From: Datisca glomerata
Taxonomy: Eukaryota > Streptophyta > Magnoliopsida > Cucurbitales > Datiscaceae
Direction: 5' to 3'
NCBI GenBank assembly: GCA_003255025.1
Contig: QANY01007196.1
Coordinates: 546,666 to 610,665, forward strand
Length of the DNA: 64,000 nt
This document shows positions 12,174-24,210 of the stretch, piece by piece; the first letter of the stretch is position 1; each line of letters opens with the position of its first letter. The notes under the pieces were generated by a model. The model worked only from the letters and a program-made list of their open reading frames with translations, had not been told where the DNA came from and made no database searches. Position numbers and translations under genes: made by a program.

Positions 12174-13591
12174 TCAAAAACCTTAAAATTTAATAATTTA
12201 AGTGAGGCTTTAACTTTTAAAAAAATATTTCATAAATCATTTCAAAGCTACTTTTTTGTTACTTAAGTCTTATTCTTGGGTAAAGTACTATTACTCCTTA
12301 TGCCATCTTTTCTCTTTTATGTTGTGGTGATAAGGATTACAAACTGATCACATTAATTTCTTTTTGTTTTCTTCACCTTGAACACAAAACCATTGGAGCA
12401 TGTGATAAAAGGTAGAATTCATAATTCCTCCTTTCAAAAATAGTTTGATAGAAATCTAATAATAGCCACTGGTAATCACGTTTCTCTTGATTGTAAAGGA
12501 ATGCATTATATTCTCCTAAGTCCTATTAATAAAGAATTAAAAAAAAGAGGAAAAAAGGTTTGTTAAAAACATTACACATGCTGCCTCAAATTAAAGTAAA
12601 TAAGTAATCATCCCTCCCAAGTCCTCCGATTTGAGAATCTAGTTAAAGATCTTTTAAATTAATTAAATATATTATTATAAATAGAAAACCATGTTTAAAT
12701 TAATATTTTTGACTTGTAGCTGTCTGCCTTATTAGTTTATGTCTAGTCTAGAATTCTGGATTGCCTTAATTAACTTTTTCTTATCCATCTTTATGTAAAG
12801 TTAGTAGCTTTTGAAAAGTTTCCTTTATACTTTTTTTCCCAAAAAACATTTGCATTAGTTTTAATAGTACAATTTTGTTATAACATGACAAACAAATTTC
12901 TGGTTTTTAAAAAAAATGTTAAATATTGTTTTCATGATTTAAATCATAAAGTTTTAAGAGTTAAAATTCACTTACTAAACAGTTTATATTTCAGTTACAA
13001 TTAGGCCAATGATCATTTTACAACTGCCTAAACCATTGTTGCGCGTAAAAGTTTATTTCACGTCTCTTTACTTTAATTTCTTGTTGCCCATCATTTTTGA
13101 ACTGCCAAAATTATCATTTTTCGTTATATTTACATGAAAGAATATGGTGATATGCAGAGGCGAGGCCCAATGTTTTTTTAAGTGGCGCAATTTTTTTTTC
13201 AAAATTCTTGTTGTTTGGCATAATAATGAAATATTTTCATCAAAGTTAATTCCCAAAATTGAAAGTTAAATAAGTCTAATACATAGAATTTGGTAATACA
13301 AGTTTGAATGATGTATGCAAGGACAATGAAGTTGGATACTTCATAATAGCGTTTTGAGTAGCTCTGAAATGACGACATTTTATGCCTTATAACAAAAAAT
13401 AAACAGTTACAAATGGAAGGTTTTAAAAGGAAACTTACTAAATAGTTTAACGATCCAAATTGCAACTTTCACATTTAGGAATTTAAGTATAAGTTACTGA
13501 TAATTTGAGGAAAAAATATATATTGAATCCTGAAAAAGGTTTAACGTGGAAATACAATGTGAACAATATTGAAACCGATTTTTTAAAAAAA
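12174..13591. other. Intergenic AT-rich DNA
   Basis: I see nothing supportable here. The open frames on the minus strand between 13068 and 13465 have no recognisable domain and are AT-driven. Confidence 0.5.
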
Positions 13592-13819
13592 CACATACAT
13601 GGTCTCATAAACAACTGCTGTTTAAATTAAAGGGGGGAAACTTACGATTGAGTGGAGCGCTTATAGAGCTCCTGAGAACTGTAACTTTATAATTCTTCAA
13701 ATATTTGTTCGTGCAAGAACTTGTGCAATAATAGTAAGAGAGAGAGTATAGGAAAAAGAGAGCATTTTATTTTTCTCAACACATGAGCTCCTAAAATAAA
13801 CTAAGGGTTTCAAACTTGT
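13592..13819 (-). repeat. Left arm of an inverted repeat: endogenous pararetrovirus non-coding region
   Basis: This segment reappears in inverted orientation at 15142-15373 with only scattered differences. Read on the minus strand, it directly follows the stop of the coat-protein-like frame. It contains an AAAATAAAATGCTCTC stretch, a CT-rich tract and a conserved 'gttctcaggagctctataag' block. This is the composition expected of a viral intergenic promoter and leader, but the function is inferred. Confidence 0.8.
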
Positions 13820-14594
13820 TGGGTCTCATCATCGAGAGATAATTCATTGAGTCTTTTCTTAAATTTGGATCGACATTTATTAGCAAAATATCCTGGTAAT
13901 CCACACTTATAGCAGGTGGCTTTGGCTTTAGGATTGCTGGAGTTAGATTTCTTCAGATGAGGCATATCTCAATGTCTAGACTCTTTATGTCTAGATTTCT
14001 TTTTAGAAAAGTATTTTTTTTATGTGATTTGTAGTGTTTAGAAGTAGAAGTCCTATGTGGTTTAGAAGGAGAAGGATACTGGATTTTAGTATTGTAGGTA
14101 AATTGATTGCAAAATTCATCCAATTCTGTTCTGTTATCAAGGTTTTGATTTTTCATCATATGCTATAATTTCATATCATTGCAAAGTCACAGTCCTTCTT
14201 CAATGACAATGACAATGAGATGGTCATAGGTATACTGATCATATGGAATATCTATTTGATCATGTTTATCTCTGAATTTTCTACGAACTCGTTCAGCAAA
14301 AAGATTTGGGAGACCATCGATGAATTTAACCTTCCAATGTTCACTGTTGGCATCACCTTTTTGCATGACTTTCATAAGAAAGACATCTTTATACCATCGG
14401 AAGTAGGTTAAAGAGGGGCATCTCATATTTTGTAGAAGTTCACGATGTTTGTTAGTGTTAACAATTCTTGGGCCATGAAAGTGATGGATGATGGATTGGG
14501 CCAGAGTATAACAGTCCTTATTGATGGCGGTGTGAAAAAGAAAAGCGAGTAAGGACATACAGTCCTTATTGATACTAATCTCTTCAACAACCAT
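13810..14594 (-). pseudogene. Endogenous caulimovirid coat protein with C-terminal zinc knuckle, broken
   Basis: The first 135 codons (14594-14187) read like the capsid region of Caulimoviridae, including the motif DGLPNLFAERVRRKF. After stops and frame changes the frame resumes in a Lys/Ser-rich stretch and ends in a zinc knuckle CYKCGLPGYFANKC, where the usual His of CX2CX4HX4C is Tyr. It stops at 13810-13812. In such viruses this protein packages the viral DNA. Here it is disrupted by frameshifts and stops and so is a genomic fossil. The order capsid domain then knuckle matches caulimovirids with capsid and zinc finger near the end of a polyprotein; the genus (Petuvirus or Florendovirus type) is uncertain. 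Confidence 0.75.
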
Positions 14595-14602
14595 GTTGCT
14601 AT

Positions 14603-15108
14603 TTCTCGCATGATACCTGGTCTGAACTTACTTTCCCTGATACATGGCAAACTCCTAATGCCCTACCCACCAGACCTATCACAAGACAATCCAACGAAGA
14701 TGTCAGTCAAACCCAAGGAGGTAATGTTTATCTTCGTTTCCAAAAACCTTTGACTAAAAGTCTTTCTAGTCTAAGTAACAAAAGTATTCCCCCTTATAAG
14801 GTTGATATGCCTTTCATATATCTGACAATCAGATACCTCATGATGTTTATGAATCTAATATTAACAGAAGGCTAAATAGTCTAACCGCTAGTGCCGTGTA
14901 ATTTAATATTTAATGGATATTACACCCAAAAATTTATTAAGACAAAGTCTTCACCAGGATTTTATACAACCAAAATATCATGATTTTAGAAATTAGTATT
15001 TTTCCAACCATAATCATCAACAACTTTTAGATTTTAAAAACCTTTATTACTACCAGTTAGAAAGAGATAAACGCCTTCAGCATTTTTCTGAATGGTATTA
15101 CTAGCTTA
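14603..15108 (+). pseudogene. Endogenous caulimovirid polyprotein fragment (region upstream of the capsid)
   Basis: Starting near 14618 the plus strand has an open reading of about 70 codons beginning WSELTFPDTWQTPNALPTRP, then continues across frame changes with DVYESNINRRLNSL near 14840-14885 and a charged segment near 15060-15095. The style fits the linker between movement protein and capsid in a caulimovirid polyprotein. I assign it mainly by position: it abuts, head to head, the minus-strand capsid piece at about 14600, and it runs into the right arm of the inverted repeat. No single motif is diagnostic, so the precise product is uncertain. Confidence 0.5.
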
Positions 15109-15141
15109 CTTTAATAGTCAAAATATATGATGACCAACAGT

Positions 15142-15373
15142 AACAAGTTTGAAACCCTTAGTTTGTTTTAGGAGCTCATGTGTTGAGAAAAATAAAATGC
15201 TCTCTTTTCCTATACTCCCTCTCTCTCTCTTACTATTATTCCACAAGTTCTTGTACGAACAAGTATTTGAAGAATTATAAAGTTACAGTTCTCAGGAGCT
15301 CTATAAGTGCTCCTCAACCGTAAGTTTTCCCCTTTTAATTTAAACATTAGTTGTTTATGAGACCATGTATGTG
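15142..15373 (+). repeat. Right arm of the inverted repeat: pararetrovirus non-coding region
   Basis: Inverse copy of 13592-13819. The arms are separated by about 1.3 kb of viral coding remnants. The two copies differ by scattered substitutions and small indels, so the duplication is not recent or the arms come from different viral copies. Confidence 0.8.
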
Positions 15374-15720
15374 ATAATTTAAACCTAATATAATATTTAC
15401 TATAATCTCTAGTATTCGTGATCCATGCTAACTCAAAGGCACTCAATATGTAACTATTAAGGCTGAGGAAACAATCACTGTAGACTATAGTAAATCCATA
15501 AAATAATCAATAAATAATTAGTGGGACGTCACCCAAGTCACGTATTGGTAAGGTCTGTTAATCCATGTAAAACGTTGACAGACGTGCTAATTATAAGTTC
15601 TTTTGTTATCTGAATTGACTGAGTTTATAGTGGTTAACCCACTCGCTTGAGAGGTGCGTGTTGGTTAGCCGTAAGTTGGTATAATCTGGCCCAATCCACC
15701 ATCCATCACAACCCCGGTAG

Positions 15721-16382
15721 GTGGACATGTATAAAATACCAGAAGCACTGAAATGCAAACAGGGTGTTTGCTTATCTGCATCATTTGTGTTAATAAAAAA
15801 TATGACACAAAGTATCATTCTAGGCAATCCTTTTTTAAATTCTATCATGCCTATTACCAGAATTGATACCTCAGATATCCATACTGTAATTAACAATTCT
15901 AATATTATCTTTGAATTCATTACAAAACCGTATACAGATGAAGTTGATCTCATAAGACATCTTATTGAAAATAAAAAGAACGAGTTAAATTTGGTGCATA
16001 AAGAAATCCATTTTTTTACTTTTGATCAACTTATACAACAACCGACAACACATAATAAAATAAAAATAATTCTAAATGAATTCAAAACAGAAATCTGTAG
16101 TGATTTGACTAATGTTTTTTGGATAAAAAGAAACATATTATATCTTTACCATATCATCCAGATTTTAATGAGAAAAATATTCCTACTAAATCTAGACCTA
16201 ATCAGATGAAAAAAGAATATTTAGAGATACGTAAAACAAAAATTGAGTCTTTTTTACAGAAAAAGTTAATTAGACCCAGTAAATCTCATTGGAGTTGTAC
16301 TATTTTCTACGTTAATAAAAATGCTGAAATTGAAAGAGGATCACCTATGTTAGTGATTAATTATAGGCCGAATGAATTGTGA
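15721..16382 (+). pseudogene. Endogenous caulimovirid protease/reverse transcriptase fragment
   Basis: The 15721-16209 frame contains ILGNPFLNSIMPI, the typical end of a retroviral-type aspartic protease, followed by the linker to RT. Near 16110 a run of T causes a frameshift, and the RT start continues in 16119-16382 with KHIISLPYHPDFNEKNIP, LIRPSKSHWSC and FYVNKNAEIERG. These match the N-terminal fingers of caulimovirid RT. It ends at a stop at 16380-16382, before the catalytic YXDD segment, so the enzyme is absent. The protease active-site DTG lies outside the preserved part. Confidence 0.82.
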
Positions 16383-19300
16383 AGTATCTAAGTTTGAACA
16401 ATAGACCTATCTGTCAGCTCAATTATCTTTGCATAATGCAAGCCATAAGCAACAACAAAAATTCAAGCTTTCGTTCTCTTAAGCTTGAGCGTTAGATGCC
16501 TATGAGTTAGAATGACTCTACCTTCTCATATATATATACACACATGTCATAACAAATGAATGCAAGTAATGTAAAATTGGAAGAGAAAGAGAGAGATGAG
16601 AAAAGGTAAAATGAAAGAGTATAAGTTCCCTCTCAATAATTTTCATGATAGGAAGAGGCAAAGTAATGTGTCTGATGATCTGTGTTATTGCATTGATAAT
16701 CTGATGCCTTTGTCTGCATGGCTTTGTTGGTATCCAAAGAAAGTGAACAAAAATTGGTATCTATTCTCTTCCACTGTCACACACTGAAATCAAAAAATAT
16801 AATTTTTTTTGTTTTGATAAAGTAGAATCCATTCATATCCAATGCTCAACATTATGTCTCTCTCTCTCACTCTTCCAACTTCATATTTTCTCTCACTTCT
16901 TTAACATGGAGCCACATTTGTTTTTTTGTGTCAGATTGTTGTTTTCTTAACCTTTATGGAACTTCCATATTTGTTGTCTTCAGATTATGTCATTGTAGAG
17001 AGAGATTAGAGAGCATGATGGAAGAGAGAGTTTGGATGGTGGACTGTCTGATCAAAACTGCATAGCTTAAATGAGGTTGAACAATATAAAAAATATATTG
17101 TTTTCTCAAGCCTTGATATGAGATTCTAGTTTGATCGAAGAACCCAGACGATCAACTGCCTTTTAATGTTAAGATAGAAGATATAATATAAGGTGAGAGG
17201 ATGACAATTTTTTGCGTAGATAATATCAAGGGTAGCAAAAACAAAAGATTAGTATGCTCAATAATAAAGACCGTTCAATTAAAAATAAATGACACATATT
17301 AACCTAACACGAAAATAAAAAACAAAGTTATAAAAATATTGTTTTTCAATAAATACAGTCTAAACTTAACATAATCTCCAATAAACAGGAGGAGAAGATC
17401 CTGGATCAGCCCAACGTGCTCTGACAACCTAATTATCGCATAATTTCATGACCAAGAGTGATGATGAGATGAGAAATGAAAAATTAATAAGGAAAGAGAA
17501 GTTTTTTTTTTCTTTTTATGTTTTTTGAAAAGAGGAGAATTGAGTAGAAAAGAAAGTGAGAAGAAAACAGAAGACAAAGACTGAGATGGCAGAAAGTCAA
17601 TAAAAGCAGTCATAGAGGTTTGGACCAAAAACACAGAGACAAATATACCTTCAAAACCCCTTCTATCTCTCTCTACCCTCTATCTCATCAATCACCCTTT
17701 GTCGTTTATTCACACGTTAGGTGGCTCGTCAGGTCCACAATTTATGGGTTCGGGCCCTCATGTTTGGGGAATATGAGTGGTGATGTATGATTTATATCCT
17801 ACAAATAGACAGGTAAAAATGTACGTGTTACAAGTAATAAATATATATTTTTTGTTAACTCATTAATAACATAAAAAGTTTATAAGCAAACTCATTTTTT
17901 TATAAAATAAAAGAAAATATACTAATTTTAATATTTATAAAATTAAATTTATATTATACATTAAATTAAATAAAGTCTCAATCAAAATTTTTTGTCTATA
18001 TTTAGATTTATTGGATCTGTTGCTAAAATATCGGTATTAAACCTGAAACTCCCAGCGGATGGCCAATAACCTAAGGAAATGAAATGATCAGTTATATTTT
18101 TCATATGATCTCCTTTTAAAGATAAAATGAACTACAAATTTATTTTATATTTTTTAATTTACTATTTTTAAATAATATGAGTTTCTCTCCAAACAACATG
18201 CCTTGCACATTATATATAAAATGAGTTATCAAGTGACTCATTAAAAATTATAGAATATATAATTTAGATATTATATATATTGAAGTTTTGGTGCTAGAAC
18301 ATAGTGTACATAAAGTAAGATGTCTTAAATTAAAAATCATTGGTTAGAATTATAATATATAACATTTATTTAAAATGTTATAGAAAATGACTTTAATTTA
18401 TCAGTTTGTCATATTTATAAGAAATTATTATATCGTCATCAGATTGTTTGAAAATATATTAACACCTTCTTTAATTCATTTATATAAATTTTAATGTTGC
18501 TAATAACATAAATATATTATGTAATATAAATTTTGTAAATTAGTAATAAATTAATATGATCAATTATAAAATATTTGTTCCTTGTATATAAAAAAAATCT
18601 TAGAATTAACCTTAACAAACATTATTCGCGTTTCTAATTACAAAATTTTATTAAACATTTTTAATTTGTAAACTATTTATAAAATTTATTATGTAAATAA
18701 AGTAAATAAAAAATTTGTGAAATATCTATTTTTTTTATATTGTAAAGGGTCTTAAAGGTAAAAGGAGAAATAAAAAGTCTCTCCCCTTTAAGCCCCTTTA
18801 AGTCCCTTTAAGCTCCTTTTAATATAGTATAGTAATAGTCGGTTCAACTCGAATTTAGCTAAAAAACAAAAATAGAAAAACGAAAAAAATGAAAAAAAGG
18901 AAAAAAAATCAGACTTTCTCATCTTCCACGTCGAGCTCATCTGGTCCGTCCATTTCAAAACGGAAGACTATATTTCTTGAACATAACACCCTCCTGTTGG
19001 ATTGTCAACATGAAGGGATTTATTTCCACAATTTATACCCCTTTTACCAATCGTGTCACCTATCGTTGCTTCAAATCTGTCTAGTTAGATCTGAATGCAT
19101 GAGATTAGGTTATGAAAAATAAAAAATGCATATATATTTTTCCTATATATTTGCATGGGCTAAGTAGTAAAACAAAAACTCATTCCCCCATTTACAACCA
19201 CTTCATTTTAACCATCATTCTCTCAAATCAATATCCTATTTGGGTCGGGGTTCTCGACAGTCTGAGAACCCATTCACTCGATCGTTAGGCATGAAGGCCA

Positions 19301-19577
19301 TCCGATCACATTTGGATTACCCATATCAGGCTCTAATGTGTATCTATATTTATTTGCTTTTAGTTTGACTTTTTATGGGCCATCCATATAAGATCGACCA
19401 ACCCAAAAGGGCAAAATTGCCTCAGCAATTGGTTTTCCTAACTACCTTGGATCCAAATCCATCCTCTTTATCCAAAAGGGTTAAACTGCTCTGCAAGGTT
19501 TCAAAGAACACAAAAAAAACCAACAATAGAAGAAAAGTAAAAAATAGTCAACTTCTCTATCTCCTCTTCCTTCTCAC
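16383..19577. other. Intergenic; no gene I can support
   Basis: This stretch holds CT/GA microsatellite patches (about 16580-16595 and 16857-16872), a CT-rich plus-strand stretch at 17640-17700, and an array of short 'cctttaag' repeats at 18778-18822. A minus-strand segment at about 17385-17425 reads ARWADPGSSPPVYW without stops, and a CT-rich leader-like stretch lies at 17450-17640, but I could not assemble a gene model. The rest, 17800-18770, is very AT-rich. Confidence 0.5.
18778..18822. repeat. Short tandem repeat of 'cctttaag' units
   Basis: Three to four near-identical units of about 11 bases (variants of 'cccctttaag') occur back to back. Confidence 0.7.
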
Positions 19578-19582
19578 CATAT

Positions 19583-19826
19583 TGAAGAGAAAGTTTGGGT
19601 TTATGTTAGGATTCTATATTCAGTTTGAATAAGTCTTATTCTTTAGGATATTTATTTGGTGTTTCATGATTTTTAGCTGCACTTATCATGTTAATTAGTT
19701 GTAAATGTGAGCTATTTTTTCTCAATATGTTAAGATTGCAAAAGGCTATTTATAAGCTTAGATTGTTCAATAAGAAGGTGTCATTTCCACAACTTTCGAG
19801 TACTCTTTCATTTTGTGTTTTTACCA
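19583..19826 (+). repeat. 5' LTR of the copia element
   Basis: A 244-bp LTR with a TATA-like CTATTTATAAG near 19745-19755. The start TG and end CA are supported by the flanking CATAT duplication and by the PBS three bases downstream. Confidence 0.92.
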
Positions 19827-19829
19827 TTC

Positions 19830-19841
19830 TGGTATCGGATC
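19830..19841 (+). other. Primer-binding site of the copia element
   Basis: TGGTATCGGATC is a two-mismatch form of the initiator-tRNA-Met PBS TGGTATCAGAGC, located three bases after the LTR. Confidence 0.85.
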
Positions 19842-19901
19842 CCCCATTGGGTTTGACAAAATCAAAGCAGTAGTCTCTAAGGTTTTGCAGCAGCCTAGAA
19901 A

Positions 19902-22669
19902 ATGACAATTGAAGGGAATTTTGTGCAACCAGCCATCCCTCACTTTGATGGTCACCATGACCATGAGAGCATGTTGATGGAGAATTTCCCGTGATCTAAG
20001 GAATATTGAGGGCTGATAGAGACTGGCTATGATGAGCCAGAGAGTGGAGTAGAGCAAATAGAAGCACAACGAAAGAGGCCAAATGAGTTGGAGCTGAAAG
20101 AAATGAAAGGGAAAAATGATCTCTTTTAGGCCATGCGTTGGACGATGTTGGAGACCATTCTCGTGAAGGATATATCTAAACAAATTTATGAGTCTATGAA
20201 GAAGAAGTTTGAAGGGAGTGCTAGAGTTAAAAGGTCACATCTATAAGCTCTCCGTTGAGAGTTCGAAACCCTAGAAATGAAGGCTGGAGAAGGAGTCTCT
20301 GAGTACTTTTCAAGAGTGTTGTCAGTGGCCAATAAGATGAGAACATATGGAGAACAGATGTAAGATGTCACAGTGGTGGGGAAGGTTCTCATATTGTTGA
20401 GTGAGAATTTTAATTATATTTTTTGTCGAATTGAGGAGTCCAAAGATATTGATCAACTCTCCAATGATGAATTGCATAGTTCTTTGATTGTTCATGAGCA
20501 AAAATTTCAACGACATACAGGAGAAGAACAAGCACTCAAGATAACCTTTAAAGACAAGTTTGGTGCAAGAGGACGGGGTCGAGGTGCATACATGGGCAGA
20601 GGAAGAGGGAGAGATAACCAACCTTACAACAAAGTAACAATGGAATGCTATAAGTGCCACAAGCTTGGACACTTTCAATTTGAGTGTCCAAGCTTGGATA
20701 GGGAAGATAACTACACTTAATTAAGAGAAGAATAAGAGATGATGCTCATGTCATATGTGGAGATGAATGATGCTCAAAGGGAAGATGTTTGGTTCCTGAA
20801 TACTGGATGTAACAACCACATGTGTGGTGACAATAGACTGCTCTGTGATCTAAATGCGAACTTCAGGTAGAAAGTAAGGATGAGAAATAACACAAGGATG
20901 GTTGTGTTAGGAAAAGGCAACATGAGACTAAAAGTAAATGGGTTTACACATGTTGTTAATAAGAAAAAAGGGTTGCTGATTCTCATTCAACATGGAAAAG
21001 TAAATATTTATCATAAAAGGCTCATAATACAAACTAAGATGACAGCAAATCAGATGTTCATTTTGCTAGCAAATACACTGCCTAAAAAGCCAGCTTATCT
21101 CTACACTTCCACACAGGATTTAGTACACTTATGGCACTGTCATTATCGACATTTGAGCTTAAATGGATATATGACTCTCCAGTTCAAGAAGATGGTGCAT
21201 GGGAAACCTTAGTTCAAAACTCCACCTATAATATGTGCTAACTATATGATTGGGATGCAACACAAGGATCCAATCCCAAAGAAGAGTAATTGGAGAGCCA
21301 TAGAAAAGCTCCAGGCTGTTCATACAGACCTCTATGAACCAATATCTCCTATCTCTAATGGTAAGAAGAGCTACAATATATGTTATATTAATGACTTTAC
21401 TAGAAAGACATGGACTTTTTTTAGTAGAGAAATCTGAAGCATTAAGCATATTCAAACGTTTTAAGAGTTATGTTGAGAAAGAAGTATGAGGGTGTATAAA
21501 ATATTTGAGAATAGATCGAGGAGGAGAGTTCACATAATTTAAATTCAATGAGTTTTGCATAGAGCACGACATCAAGAGGAAATTGATTGCAATGTATACT
21601 CCACAACATAATGGAGTAGCTAAAAGGAAATATCGAATAATGATGACCATGGTTTGATGCATGCTCTCTGAAAGGAGGATCCCCAAGACTTTCTTGCCAC
21701 ATGCAGTAAAATGTACAATATGTGTTCTAAATCAGAGTTCTACATTGGCTGTAAAGAATCAAACACCTGAGGAAGCTTGGAGTGGAAGTAAACCCTCAAT
21801 TGAGCATTTTAGGGTTTTTTTGATGCGTGGCACATGTGCATTTCCTCATATGAGAAGGATAAAGTTATCTGCAATGAGCTTCATCTGTGTATTATTGGGA
21901 GTAAGTGAAGAGTCTAAGGCATATAGACTCTATGATTCAATTGTAAAGAAAGTTGTAATTGGGATTTAGTGTTTGAGGAAGACAAGTCTTGAAGTAAGGA
22001 TAAGAGTTATGTAGAACATATATTGGCTGATCTGTAATGTGATGATGACGGAGATGATGAGGAAGTGAATGCATAGAATGATGGAGTAGTGAGTGAGGAA
22101 GAAGAAGTCAATAAGTAATTGGTAGTCTTCAAACTGGTGAAAATAGAGGAGAATCGTCCAGTCCTAATGGAGGAAGAGCTAGAGGGTCGTCGGGGTGGAT
22201 GATAGATTATGTGAGTGGAGAAGGGCTTTCGGAGGAAGAAGATACAAATGTTAATTTGGCTCTATTTACTTCAACATATCCAATGTATTTTGAGGAGACA
22301 CTGAAGCATGAAAATTGGAGGATAGCTATGGACATGGAGATAAAGGCTATGGAGAGGAACAAAACACATGTGAACTCATTGATCTGCCTACATGTGCAAA
22401 GAAGATTGGAGTGAATTCGTTATATAAGACCAAACTCAAGTAAAATGGAGAAGCGGACAAGTTCAAGGCTCGTTTGGTGGCAAATGGGTATGTGCAAAAA
22501 TAAGGGATTCTACACAAAAGTGTCTGCACCGGTTGTGACAATGGATAGGGTGAGAAATGATTGTGGCTCTAGCAGCTCAAAAAGAATGGATTCTCTATCA
22601 ACTTGATGTCAAATCTGCCTTCCTACACTAGGAACTTAATGAAGAAGTGTACGTGGAGTAACCTAAGGG
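19902..22669 (+). pseudogene. Copia gag-pol, first part (gag, protease, integrase, start of RT), degenerate
   Basis: The gag starts MTIEGNFVQPAIPHFDGH at 19902 and soon meets a stop. A zinc knuckle CYKCHKLGHFQFEC occurs near 20646-20690. The protease region near 20790 reads WFLNTGCNNHMCGD, where the catalytic Asp of the usual DSG/DTG is Asn. Then follow the pre-integrase segment (LWHCHYRHLSLNG, 21130), the integrase core starting HTDLYEPI (21320) with RIDRGGEF (21505) and YTPQHNGVAKRK (21595), and the RT start (WRIAMDMEIKAMERNKTH, 22318; QLDVKSAFL, 22600). The frame is cut at the VYVE.PKG motif by the DNA element. Many stops and frameshifts make it non-functional. In family members this polyprotein builds the particle and copies and integrates the RNA. 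Confidence 0.93.
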
Positions 22670-23194
22670 GCCGTTTGGTACGAGTTAAGTAAGAATGCTG
22701 GAAAAGTTAAGCTGCTGAAAAAGTTTAAGTGATAAATTTAGATGACAAGATATTAAGATTACCAATGTTTGGTAACATATGGTTAAGTGAAAAAAGTTAT
22801 TGAAAAGTATGATTTTCTCGTTTTGTATGTAAGATACTCGTGTAAAGTTGTGTGAGAAAGTTTGATAAAATTGTTAGGAAAGTTATATCAATTATATAAA
22901 AGTAATAAAATTATTTCTTATTTATAGTTTTCATCAACTTTTAATTTATCATCAGTGATTACTTATAAATTCTAATACACACTATACACACACACACACA
23001 CACATTGTTATATCCATTTTTCAGATATATGAAAAAGGCCTTTAAGGACACATTAGAGGTTATCCGAGACTTTCTAGATTCTCAGGTCATATTTTTGAGG
23101 ATCCTAGAATATATTGTAAGTCTCAAGATCAGGCGCCACAAGTCCCCCGAACTCGAGGTCGAATCCCTCAAGGAGTCCTGGTGCTACCCCTTGG

Positions 23195-23360
23195 GGTACC
23201 CCGAGGCCAGCCCCCGGGAACACACCGAGGACACCCCTCGGGGGCACCCCGAGGTCAGCCCCCAGCGCACCTTGAGGACACCCCTCGAAGGCACCTTCGA
23301 GGCCACCTCTAAGGGGCACCCCGAGGCCACCTATAAGAGGCACCCGAGGTCATCCTAGGG
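23195..23360 (+). repeat. GC-rich minisatellite within the gypsy LTR
   Basis: About six degenerate units of roughly 30 bases built on 'gaggccacccctaaggggcacccc'-like text, rich in CCCCGAGG and its complement. The same array is in the 3' LTR at about 33455-33635. It contrasts sharply with the AT-rich surroundings. The open frames across it are composition artefacts. Confidence 0.8.
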
Positions 23361-23910
23361 AAGCCCAAGGCCTAGGCGCAGCTCTTGTAGAGGGTCTTGA
23401 GGCGACGTCGGAGACCAGCCTCAGGACATACATTTCAAGACCCTCAAGGGCCGTAGATGGTTGTCGTGTAAAACAACTTATATTTTGACTAAGTCCCAAC
23501 AAAGAGAGGTTCATGCTTGAAGATGGACTCATGGGTGGGAAATCTCCTGCCTTAGTTTAAATAGGGCACCCGGGCTGAGGTACAAGCTTGTAGGGTGTCA
23601 TCGTTTACATGTAATCGACCTAGACCAATCAGGGATGGGGTATGAGACAAAGCATGAAGCCCACTACCTGAGAAGTCAATCAATCTGCGCTAAGCAGGGT
23701 GCCATCATAAGCATTTGTTATGGCCGATGAAGTACATTGTGGGATACGAGGACAGGCTGTCCTCACACCCGAGATCACCACCTGATACCTCGTACCCTAC
23801 CAAGCCAATTAGAGAAGCCTAAAGTTGGGAGTTGGTCTGAGGAGGCACCCCGTTGGGTGAGAGGTATGCTACTCAACGTAGACCAACCTAGCCTCAATGC
23901 CTCATTCCCA

Positions 23911-23920
23911 CTATAAATAC
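23911..23920 (+). promoter_or_regulatory. TATA box of the gypsy 5' LTR
   Basis: CTATAAATAC is preceded by CCCA and conserved identically in the 3' LTR at 34191-34200. It lies about 220 bases before the LTR end, a suitable place for the start of the R region. Confidence 0.7.
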
Positions 23921-24140
23921 CCTAGTAAATGAACTTTCAAAGGTACGCAACAACTTCTAACTACTTTTCTACCTTGCTCTTCTTCATCCCTTATTGATTT
24001 AAGCTTCGGAGGGGTAAAAAGGAGACCACCACATTTCCTTGGTCTCCTACTTTACCTTCCCCCATTGCAGGTGTCGAGAGTGTAGTAGAGCCGAAACATT
24101 GTTGGCCCAATCTCACCCTTGAGATTCAGACGCTAACAAT

Positions 24141-24158
24141 TGGCGCCGTCTGTGGGAA
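24141..24158 (+). other. Primer-binding site of the gypsy element
   Basis: TGGCGCCGTCTGTGGGAA lies two bases after the LTR. The first nine bases match the tRNA-Asp-type PBS common in Tat/Athila elements; the rest is a frequent Tat variant. Confidence 0.75.
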
Positions 24159-24210
24159 CGAAAGGGTAAGCATACTTTGCCTTATAGTTTTCAAATGAAG
24201 AGTTAAGAGA

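Larger units (their letters stand above)
23006..24138 (+). repeat. 5' LTR of the Tat-type gypsy element
   Basis: An LTR of 1133 bp, unusually GC-rich in its first third. It contains a TATA box and ends three bases before the PBS. Compared with the 3' copy it carries scattered substitutions, about 85-90% identity by eye. Confidence 0.92.

Noticed and set aside
13592..15373. Inverted repeat as a microRNA gene
   Set aside because: The arms are over 200 bases, lie 1.3 kb apart, and flank viral coding fragments. A rearranged endogenous pararetrovirus explains it better.
18889..19122. Lys/Ser-rich open frame
   Set aside because: Low complexity, no similarity I recognise, and no gene signals around it.
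22991..23005. CA repeat before the gypsy LTR as an independent element
   Set aside because: It is the insertion site in the DNA transposon, a plain microsatellite.
23005..23358. Repetitive open frames on both strands in the gypsy LTR
   Set aside because: They are produced by the GC-rich minisatellite in the LTR, lie outside gag-pol, and differ between the two LTRs.
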